The notes beneath the pieces are model-generated. The model saw nothing but the letters and a program-made list of their open reading frames with translations. It made no database searches and had not been told where the DNA came from. Below, piece by piece: positions 1 through 4,942 of a DNA stretch of 6,938 nucleotides (positions are counted from its first letter, which is position 1; each line of letters begins with the position of its first letter). Source of the DNA: Deltaproteobacteria bacterium (GTDB lineage Bacteria > Desulfobacterota > BSN033 > UBA1163); NCBI GenBank assembly GCA_016875155.1, contig VGSD01000154.1, positions 1-6,938 of the forward strand, written 5' to 3'. The translations under genes were made by a program, and so were the position numbers.

Positions 1-804
1 ATAGGCATCTTTGATGGGCGCAGGAAGTCTTCCCTTCTCAACAAGCAATTCCCGCCAGCGACGGGGGTTCTCATTGATCATCCGGACGGCCTGGATATAA
101 GCCTTGCCCAACCGGATCATAGACTCACTCTCCTTCCGCATGAATGACTCCTGAAAAACGAGTACGACCTGTGTCCCTTTTAATCCGTAGTCTCCTCCTA
201 ACTTCTTCGCTCCCTGAAAAACGGCCAGAGAGGCAAGAGGTTCTGGAAGTGTTGCGGCCTTTGCCTTTCCCTCCATCAACATCTGAAACCTGAGGGGAAT
301 TTTCTTCACCTCCACCTTCTTCACCTCCTCGATCCTCAACCCTTTGAGGCTGAGCAGGGAATCGGTCACATATTCGGCAATCGTATGGGAAGAGAGAGCG
401 ATCTCGCTACCGCGAAGATCTTCGATCCCCTTCAATCCGGATCCGGGCGAAGCCAGAACCACGAAGAGATCTTGCCGGGATGTGGGCAACGTCATATTCG
501 TCACAATGGTGAAGGGGATTTCTTTGCTTTTTAATAAACTGAGGCCGAGAATGTCTTGGATGGCTCCATGAATGGCCCCTGACTGGATGGCGCTGTCCCG
601 CTCTAATGCGCTTGCAAAGGAGACGATCTCCACCTTCAACCCCGATGATTGAAAGAGTCCCCTCTCCTGAGCCACAAGGAACGGAAGCGATTCCACAATG
701 GGAAGCACACCGATCCGGATGGAGGTTGCTTCAGCATGAGGATTAAAAACAAAGGCCACTATCAACCCTGCGATCAAACAGAAAATGACGATGTACCTGT
801 TCAT
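1..804 (-). CDS. ABC transporter substrate-binding protein, NMT1/TauA-like (3' end off window)
   Basis: The reading frame is open from an ATG at 804 through the left edge, giving 268 codons without a stop, so the C-terminus is missing. Residues 1-26 look like a signal peptide: a short basic start, a hydrophobic core (about residues 4-20) and a likely cleavage site after HAEA (23-26). There is no convincing lipobox. The mature part begins TSIRIGVLPIVESLPFLVAQ, the usual opening of NMT1/TauA/SsuA-type periplasmic binding proteins. Later segments such as GLKGIEDLRGSEIAL and the MEGKAKAATLPEPLASL stretch also fit that fold. The start is supported by a strong AGGAGG five nt upstream, which overlaps the TAG stop of mqnP; the intergenic gap is only 9 bp, so co-transcription and translational coupling are likely. 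The ligand is unknown. Transporter permease and ATPase genes, if present, would lie beyond the left edge. The family call is firm; a link to menaquinone synthesis rests on position only. Confidence 0.85.
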   Translation of the reverse strand, partial: MNRYIVIFCLIAGLIVAFVFNPHAEATSIRIGVLPIVESLPFLVAQERGLFQSSGLKVEIVSFASALERDSAIQSGAIHGAIQDILGLSLLKSKEIPFTIVTNMTLPTSRQDLFVVLASPGSGLKGIEDLRGSEIALSSHTIAEYVTDSLLSLKGLRIEEVKKVEVKKIPLRFQMLMEGKAKAATLPEPLASLAVFQGAKKLGGDYGLKGTQVVLVFQESFMRKESESMIRLGKAYIQAVRMINENPRRWRELLVEKGRLPAPIKDAY

Positions 805-813
805 ATCTTCCTC

Positions 814-1674
814 CTATTTCAATAACGTATCGAACAAGACGGCTAAAAAGAGAACGATGCTGACCATTCCGTTGAGCGTAAAAAAAGAGAGATTGATCCT
901 GGAGAGATTCCTTTCGGAAAGGACCGCATGTTCCGTAAAGAGAAAGACAAAGACGAGAACAACTCCTCCGTAATAGATCCCACCCAGTCCTCCTGAAATT
1001 CCGGTCTGGATGAAGAAAAAAAGGGCAACCACATGGAAGAGAATGGCGATCCGGAGTCCCATTCTGATTCCTAAAGACCGGGGGATCGAAAAGAGACGCG
1101 CCCTTTGATCGAATTCATAATCTTGACACGAATAGAGGATATCGAATCCCGCCACCCAGAACATCGTCCCCAATCCCAAGAGGATGGGTAACATCTCAAT
1201 GACTCCTTTGATGGCAATGTGGGCACCAATGGGTGCGAAACTGAGAGAGAATCCCAGGATGAGATGGGAAAGGGTTGTGAACCGTTTGGTGTAGGAGTAT
1301 AAGAGAATCCACGCCAACCCTGGAAATGAAAGTGCAAACGTCAAAGGATTAAGCATCCATGCGGAAAAGATAAAAACTGCTGACGAGATGATGATGAAGC
1401 CGACGAAGAAATGCCTCGAAATAATTCTTTTAGGAAGGGCGCGATTCTGAGTCCTTGGATTTTTGGCATCATAGGGCTCATCCACCAGCCGATTGAAAGC
1501 CATGGCACTGCTTCTCGCTCCAACCATAGCGAGAAGAATCCAGAACGCTTGCCTAATGGTCGGCAGTCCATTCGCTCCGAGCACGGCTCCCGAAAAGGCA
1601 AAGGGTAGCGCAAAGAGCGTATGCTCGAATTTGATCGCCTCAAGGATGATTCTGATTCGGTTCAATAGGAACAC
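814..1674 (-). CDS. mqnP: UbiA-family prenyltransferase, MqnP-like (menaquinone, futalosine pathway)
   Basis: Integral membrane prenyltransferase of about 286 residues, the usual family length. The first Asp-rich motif is NRLVDEPYD (61-69), followed by NPRTQNRALP; a second motif, DILYSCQDYEFD, lies at 178-189. These bind the Mg-diphosphate of the polyprenyl donor in the UbiA superfamily. About eight hydrophobic segments are visible. The opening (LNRIRIILEAIKFEHTLFALP), YSYTKRFT and WVAGFDILY match my memory of the 'UbiA-like' MqnP group rather than 4-hydroxybenzoate-specific UbiA; adjacency to mqnL supports this. The expected role is prenylation of 1,4-dihydroxy-6-naphthoate at the membrane. 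The start is uncertain: no in-frame ATG exists near the N-terminus. GTG at 1674 has GGAG 8 nt upstream and is preferred. GTG at 1683 would overlap the mqnL stop as GTGA, and TTG at 1704 is the longest option. The stop is TAG (816-814). Confidence 0.9.
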   Translation of the reverse strand: MFLLNRIRIILEAIKFEHTLFALPFAFSGAVLGANGLPTIRQAFWILLAMVGARSSAMAFNRLVDEPYDAKNPRTQNRALPKRIISRHFFVGFIIISSAVFIFSAWMLNPLTFALSFPGLAWILLYSYTKRFTTLSHLILGFSLSFAPIGAHIAIKGVIEMLPILLGLGTMFWVAGFDILYSCQDYEFDQRARLFSIPRSLGIRMGLRIAILFHVVALFFFIQTGISGGLGGIYYGGVVLVFVFLFTEHAVLSERNLSRINLSFFTLNGMVSIVLFLAVLFDTLLK

Positions 1675-1679
1675 GTCTC

Positions 1680-3116
1680 TCACTCCAGGCCAAGGGATTT
1701 CCAAATCCCATCAATCTTCTTCTTAACCAGAGGATCCATCTCGATCCGTTTTGGCCAGGGCCGGTTAAATCCCTCTTCCGGCCATTTCTTCGTCGCATCA
1801 ATTCCCATTTTGCTTCCGTAATGGGGAAGCCTTGAGGCATGGTCGAGTGCATCAATTGGACCTTCAGAGAAAAAGACATCCCTCTGGGGATCAATATTCG
1901 CCCCCAAGATCCAGAGGCACTCGGAGAGATTCTGAACATCCACATCCCCATCAAAGATGACGATCATCTTTGAAAACATCATCTGCCCCATTCCCCAGAG
2001 GGCGTGGCCGATCTTTCTCGCATGGCCCGGGTACCGTTTATCAATGGACACAAAGACGAGATTGTGAAAAACTCCCTCTGCAGGCATGTGAATGTCAACG
2101 ACCTCTGGCATTTGCATCTGAATCAGGGGCAGAAAGATCCTCTCGGTTGCCCCTCCTAGATAAAGGTCTTCCATGGGAGGAATTCCAACAATAGTTGCCG
2201 GAAAGATAGCATCTTTACGATGGGTGAGTGCAGTCACATGCATCACCGGATAAAGGTCCGGAAGCGAGTAGAAACCCGTATGGTCGCCGAATGGCCCTTC
2301 CATTCTCCTTTCACCTGGCTCGACATAACCTTCGATGACAAACTGGGAACATGCCGGAACCTCAAGCGAGACAGTGACGCATTTGGCGATCTCAACAGGC
2401 TCTCCCCTTAAAAAACCAGCAAAGATCAACTCATCGATACCCTCTGGAAGAGGAGCGGTGGCTGTGTAGAGGGTGGCCGGATCAGGACCGATAGCAACAG
2501 CAACTTCAAGTCTCTCCCCTCTTCTTTCTGCCACACGAAAATGGTGGGCTCCACCTTTCTGGGGATGCCAGTGGACTCCCAGGGTTTTTGAATCAAAAAC
2601 CTGCAACCGGTACATGCCGATATTTCGTCTTCCGGTTTCAGGGTCCTTTGAGACGACCACAGGAAAAGTAATGAATCTCCCTCCATCCTCAGGCCAGCAT
2701 TGAAGAATGGGGAGCAGTGTCATATCAGGTTCTTTCAAGATGACCTCCTGGCAGGGAGCCCTGTCAACCTTTTTGGGAAAGAATTTGGACAATTGATGGA
2801 GTTTGGGCAGGGCTTTGATGCTCTTCCAGAGCGTGTCAGGAGGCTCCATCTCGATTAATTCTTTTATCTCCCTTCCCAACTCATCAGGCGATCTTCCCCT
2901 GAAACAGAGACGCATTCTTCTGTCAGAACCAAAAAGGTTTGTAATCACGGGAAACCGGTGTCCCTCTACCTTCTCAAAGAAGAGAGCAGGCCCCCCCTTC
3001 TTGCTTATCCTATCCGTGATCTCTGTAATTTCAAGAATTGGACTGACCTGTTGGGATATTCTCCTAAGCTCCCCTTCCCTTTCCATTAATTCAACGAATT
3101 GATTAAGATCCCTCAT
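1680..3116 (-). CDS. mqnL: UbiD-family prFMN-dependent decarboxylase, MqnL-like (menaquinone, futalosine pathway)
   Basis: A 478-residue UbiD-family decarboxylase of full family length. Conserved landmarks in order are the N-terminal MRDLNQFVELMEREGELRRI, CWPEDGG (140-146), NIGMYR (165-170), HWHPQKGGAHHF (182-193), GPDPATLY (210-217), LEVPA (251-255), EGPFGDHTGFY (273-283), PGHARK (363-368) and GSKMGIDATKKWPEEG (434-449). NIGMYR and EGPFGDHTGFY lie in the region that binds metal and prenylated FMN in this family. The KGGAHHFRVAE stretch and the C-terminal region match my recollection of the 'menaquinone biosynthesis decarboxylase' (SCO4490/MqnL) group. The expected reaction is decarboxylation of the prenylated naphthoate after MqnP. 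prFMN must come from a UbiX-type partner (MqnM), not seen here. ATG 3116 is chosen because it gives the family-typical N-terminus and has AGGGGAGAG upstream. An in-frame ATG at 3146 lies inside the palindromic operator and has no ribosome-binding site. An aromatic carboxylase role is less likely given mqnP next door. Confidence 0.92.
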   Translation of the reverse strand: MRDLNQFVELMEREGELRRISQQVSPILEITEITDRISKKGGPALFFEKVEGHRFPVITNLFGSDRRMRLCFRGRSPDELGREIKELIEMEPPDTLWKSIKALPKLHQLSKFFPKKVDRAPCQEVILKEPDMTLLPILQCWPEDGGRFITFPVVVSKDPETGRRNIGMYRLQVFDSKTLGVHWHPQKGGAHHFRVAERRGERLEVAVAIGPDPATLYTATAPLPEGIDELIFAGFLRGEPVEIAKCVTVSLEVPACSQFVIEGYVEPGERRMEGPFGDHTGFYSLPDLYPVMHVTALTHRKDAIFPATIVGIPPMEDLYLGGATERIFLPLIQMQMPEVVDIHMPAEGVFHNLVFVSIDKRYPGHARKIGHALWGMGQMMFSKMIVIFDGDVDVQNLSECLWILGANIDPQRDVFFSEGPIDALDHASRLPHYGSKMGIDATKKWPEEGFNRPWPKRIEMDPLVKKKIDGIWKSLGLE

Positions 3117-3125
3117 GGTTATACT

Positions 3126-3134
3126 CTCTCCCCT
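3126..3134 (-). promoter_or_regulatory. mqnL: Ribosome-binding site that fixes the mqnL start at 3116
   Basis: On the minus strand AGGGGAGAG lies about 9-11 nt upstream of the ATG at 3116. The alternative in-frame ATG at 3146 is preceded only by a T-rich stretch and sequence without a purine-rich core. This, together with the family-typical N-terminal residues after 3116, decides the start. Confidence 0.6.
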
Positions 3135-3138
3135 GATG

Positions 3139-3154
3139 ATGACCATGCGGTCAT
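3139..3154. promoter_or_regulatory. Candidate TetR operator upstream of mqnL
   Basis: The 16-bp sequence ATGACCATGCGGTCAT is an inverted repeat, ATGACC-N4-GGTCAT. It lies 22 bp upstream of the preferred mqnL start, in the short gap between tetR and mqnL. A near-identical copy sits directly upstream of tetR (3822-3837). Both are followed by TTT on the plus strand. The symmetry, size and placement fit a TetR-family dimer operator. The assignment to this TetR is an inference. Confidence 0.7.
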
Positions 3155-3170
3155 TTTGGAATCAAAAAAA

Positions 3171-3812
3171 TTACTTCCCGATTCCCTTCCTGATTGTATC
3201 TACCAGTCCATCAATCATTCGTTCCAGTTCCGCCCGTTTTGCTCCGTGGATATGAAGGTCGGAATTAAGATAAGGAACAGCATAGGCCTGTAAAAAGCGG
3301 TCCATCACCGCATCGAGTAAAAAGACCATCGTTTCCAGATTCACGTCTCCACGGATCTCACCTTTCTCCTGTCCTTCAATAAGAAGCGAGGTCAGGTATT
3401 CCGAAGAGAAGAGACGAATCTTCTGAAGGAGCTCCTGCCGGAAAGGCACCTCCCTCTCAAACATCATCTTCAGATAACCGCGGTAAATGAATGGATGGTG
3501 TTCAATAAAATCCACACCTGCCAGAAGCGATCTTTTGATCCTTTCAAAGGCTGGTTCTTCCTTTGTTTCCTGCTTCACCTGCTTCAATCTTTTTCGGATG
3601 AGTTCAACGGCATAATCAAAGATATGGAGAAAGAGGCTCTTCTTATCTGTAAAATACTGGTAGATGGAACCCTTGGCAATGCCAAGTTTTGAGACGATCA
3701 GGTTGATGCTCGCCCCATTAAAGCCCTTCTCGGAAAACTCCTCAAGGGCTGCTTCCAGAACACGTTTCTGCTTCTCTTCGGGCAGGTTGAAAAAGGTCTT
3801 TTTGGCTTCCAT
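3171..3812 (-). CDS. TetR/AcrR-family transcriptional regulator
   Basis: A 213-residue regulator, the usual TetR length. The N-terminal DNA-binding domain covers about residues 10-60: EKQKRVLEAALEEFSEKGF is helix 1, ASINLIVSKLGIAKGSIYQYF (34-54) is the helix-turn-helix with the recognition helix around 46-52, and TDKKSLF closes the domain. Residues from about 65 to the end form the variable all-helical ligand-binding and dimerisation domain, so the effector cannot be read from sequence. The ATG at 3812 has AGGGATT immediately upstream. The stop is TAA at 3173-3171. The gene lies 49 bp after lgt and 54 bp before mqnL, all on the minus strand. Matching palindromes precede tetR itself and mqnL, which suggests autoregulation and control of the mqnL-mqnP-binding-protein operon. 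Most members are repressors released by a small hydrophobic ligand; a quinone, prenyl or acyl-type effector is possible but not shown. Confidence 0.93.
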   Translation of the reverse strand: MEAKKTFFNLPEEKQKRVLEAALEEFSEKGFNGASINLIVSKLGIAKGSIYQYFTDKKSLFLHIFDYAVELIRKRLKQVKQETKEEPAFERIKRSLLAGVDFIEHHPFIYRGYLKMMFEREVPFRQELLQKIRLFSSEYLTSLLIEGQEKGEIRGDVNLETMVFLLDAVMDRFLQAYAVPYLNSDLHIHGAKRAELERMIDGLVDTIRKGIGK

Positions 3813-3821
3813 AATCCCTAT

Positions 3822-3837
3822 ATGACCACCTGGTCAT
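3822..3837. promoter_or_regulatory. Candidate TetR operator upstream of tetR (autoregulatory)
   Basis: ATGACCACCTGGTCAT is a perfect 7-2-7 inverted repeat ending 10 bp before the tetR start codon. It agrees with the site at 3139-3154 at 13 of 16 positions, including all twelve bases of the ATGACC and GGTCAT arms. A site in this position would overlap the tetR transcription start and so allow autorepression. Confidence 0.75.
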
Positions 3838-3865
3838 TTTTAAGACAAAAAAAGAGAAAAATCAA
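3837..3865 (-). promoter_or_regulatory. Possible tetR promoter
   Basis: On the minus strand a TTGATT (3865-3860) lies 17 bp upstream of TAAAAA (3842-3837), each with four of six consensus bases. Transcription would then begin near 3830, inside the palindrome at 3822-3837, with a short leader holding AGGGATT. The region is T/A-rich, so such matches arise easily; read-through from lgt is an alternative source of tetR mRNA. Confidence 0.35.
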
Positions 3866-4632
3866 TCTTTTATTTTCCGGTAGATATAGAGAATCACCCC
3901 TCCCCCAATCATGATAAACGAAAAGACCTGACCGAGGGTGAAGGGACCGATGATGAACCCGATGTGAGCGTCGGGTTCCCTGAAGAATTCGACAAGGAAT
4001 CTAAAACATCCATAGAAGAAAATAAACAGAGCAAGAAGCCCTCCAGTAGGAACTTTTTTATCTTTGAGAAACCATAGGACGGCAAAAAGAACCCCTCCTT
4101 CGAGTGCGCACTCATAGAGTTGAGAAGGATGCCTTAGCAGGGAACCACCCCTCGGAAAAATCATCCCCCAGGGAAGCGTTGTCTCCCGGCCGTAGAGTTC
4201 TCCGTTGATAAAATTTCCAATTCTTCCCAATCCCAGACCAATCGGCGCGGTGACAATGATGAGGTCCGCTACCTTCCAGAAAGATTTTTTATTCTTCCAC
4301 GAGAACGAAACCCCCACGATGAGCACGCCGATCAACCCTCCATGAAAAGACATCCCTCCGCGCCAGATCGCGAAGATCTCAAGGGGATCGGACAGATACA
4401 TTTTGAGATCGTAAAAGAGGACATATCCCAAACGCGCGCCCACCATCAGTCCGATGATGAGGTAGAAGTAGAGGTTCTCGACCTCGATCCTTGTGATCCC
4501 AAAATCCTTCCTCTTCATCTGGTAACGGACGAGAAGGTAGGAGCCAATAAACCCAAGCACATACATCATTCCGTACCAACTCACCTTAATCAGCCCCAGA
4601 TCAATCATGATGGGATTGAAATTGACGATCAT
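3862..4632 (-). CDS. lgt: Prolipoprotein diacylglyceryl transferase
   Basis: A 256-residue inner-membrane enzyme that transfers diacylglyceryl from phosphatidylglycerol to the lipobox cysteine of prolipoproteins, the first step of lipoprotein maturation. The family signature GRIGNFINGELYGR is at 136-149 (conserved Arg137, Asn140, Gly144). IWRGGMSFHGG (89-99) contains the conserved histidine (His97), RHPSQLYE lies at 167-174 and RFLVEFFREPD at 211-221. About seven hydrophobic segments are visible, and the length is slightly below that of the E. coli enzyme. The ATG at 4632 has AGGTGAG with a 5-nt spacer. A sigma70-like promoter sits just upstream (4651-4679). The stop is TGA at 3864-3862, 49 bp before tetR on the same strand. 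All recognisable catalytic motifs are intact, so the gene should be functional. Confidence 0.97.
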   Translation of the reverse strand: MIVNFNPIMIDLGLIKVSWYGMMYVLGFIGSYLLVRYQMKRKDFGITRIEVENLYFYLIIGLMVGARLGYVLFYDLKMYLSDPLEIFAIWRGGMSFHGGLIGVLIVGVSFSWKNKKSFWKVADLIIVTAPIGLGLGRIGNFINGELYGRETTLPWGMIFPRGGSLLRHPSQLYECALEGGVLFAVLWFLKDKKVPTGGLLALFIFFYGCFRFLVEFFREPDAHIGFIIGPFTLGQVFSFIMIGGGVILYIYRKIKD

Positions 4633-4650
4633 CTCATCTCACCTAACTTC

Positions 4651-4679
4651 ATTTTATTCAATAATAGATCAAGATTCAA
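4651..4679 (-). promoter_or_regulatory. lgt: Sigma70-type promoter for lgt
   Basis: On the minus strand TTGAAT (4679-4674) and TAAAAT (4656-4651) are separated by exactly 17 bp. Predicted transcription starts near 4644, leaving a leader of about 12 nt that begins at the ribosome-binding site. The very short leader is slightly awkward, but both boxes and the spacing are good. Confidence 0.65.
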
Positions 4680-4697
4680 CCCATTTTGAGAAATAGG

Positions 4698-4726
4698 TTG
4701 ACCTTTAGCGCTAACTTCTATATAAT
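4698..4726 (+). promoter_or_regulatory. Strong sigma70-type promoter for the AAA+ ATPase gene
   Basis: TTGACC (4698-4703) and a perfect TATAAT (4721-4726) are separated by 17 bp. It diverges from the lgt promoter, with 18 bp between the two -35 boxes. Transcription should start near 4733 and run through about 210 nt of leader before the ATG at 4943. A perfect palindrome, TTAGCGCTAA, occupies 4705-4714 in the spacer and could bind a regulator. Confidence 0.75.
4705..4714. promoter_or_regulatory. Perfect 10-bp palindrome in promoter spacer, possible operator
   Basis: TTAGCGCTAA lies wholly between the -35 and -10 boxes of the rightward promoter. A protein bound here would block RNA polymerase. 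It is short enough to be chance, and it differs from the TGACC-N4-GGTCA sites. Confidence 0.35.
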
Positions 4727-4800
4727 TTATTGCATTCAGCGGGCGCTCATGAATGATAAAATATTTGAGGGGTTTCGGCTAAGGTTATGGTTACGAAGCC

Positions 4801-4820
4801 CCTGCCTACCGGCAGGCAGG
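4801..4820. repeat. Intergenic palindromic repeat (REP-like)
   Basis: CCTGCCTACCGGCAGGCAGG folds on itself with 7-bp perfect arms (CCTGCCT and AGGCAGG) and a central CCGG, with one mismatched pair. Weaker complementarity continues outwards through CGAAG (4794-4798) and TTTCG (4823-4827). I recall similar CCTGCC...GGCAGG palindromes recurring between genes in other bacterial genomes, but only one copy is visible in this window. Confidence 0.6.
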
Positions 4821-4832
4821 CGTTTCGTCATT

Positions 4833-4906
4833 CGGTAACGGTTATGTATAAAAGAATTTAACACGATAGACGTAGCCTTTTAAAGACGATACGGGCATCG
4901 TTACCG
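4833..4906. repeat. Inverted repeat CGGTAACG / CGTTACCG in the leader
   Basis: The arms at 4833-4840 and 4899-4906 are perfect 8-bp reverse complements separated by 58 bp. Related direct copies of the GGTTA(T/C)G theme occur at 4783-4795 and 4834-4846. In RNA these could form a long-range stem enclosing the A/T-rich middle of the leader. Confidence 0.4.
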
Positions 4907-4942
4907 TTAAACAAAACCTTTATTTTCTGAGGAATTCGAACT

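Larger units (their letters stand above)
4733..4942 (+). other. Predicted long structured 5' leader of the AAA+ gene
   Basis: The stretch from the predicted start of transcription to the AAA+ gene holds no convincing gene. It contains the palindrome CCTGCCTACCGGCAGGCAGG at 4801-4820, flanked by two copies of a GTTTCG...GGTTATG module (4772-4789 and 4822-4846). It also has an 8-bp inverted repeat, CGGTAACG (4833-4840) with CGTTACCG (4899-4906). No known riboswitch consensus and no T-tract terminator after a stem were recognised. GAGGA at 4929-4933 is the ribosome-binding site for the ATG at 4943. Confidence 0.45.

Noticed and set aside
344..973. Plus-strand open frames of 62-75 residues within the binding-protein and mqnP genes.
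   Set aside because: They overlap well-supported minus-strand genes, have no ribosome-binding sites and show no recognisable protein features.
1680..3116. UbiD-family protein as an anaerobic aromatic carboxylase.
   Set aside because: The residues match the menaquinone-type group as I remember it, and the next gene is a UbiA/MqnP-type prenyltransferase, so quinone synthesis fits better.
3117..3146. Longer mqnL start at the in-frame ATG 3146.
   Set aside because: It lies inside the palindrome, lacks a ribosome-binding site and adds ten residues not typical of the family.
3822..3841. Inverted repeat followed by TTTTT on the plus strand, resembling a terminator.
   Set aside because: The loop would be only 2 nt, the stem is short, and no plus-strand gene ends here. 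The matching copy before mqnL makes an operator the better reading.
3820..3848. Alternative tetR promoter TTGTCT-N17-TCATAT.
   Set aside because: Transcription would begin at the start codon, excluding the ribosome-binding site, and the -10 match is poor.
4749..4838. A 29-residue open frame in the AAA+ leader starting at ATG 4749, spanning the palindrome and encoding an SPCLPAGRR-like stretch.
   Set aside because: There is no ribosome-binding site before it, and the residues are just what the palindrome encodes when read through. A leader peptide is possible but not supported.
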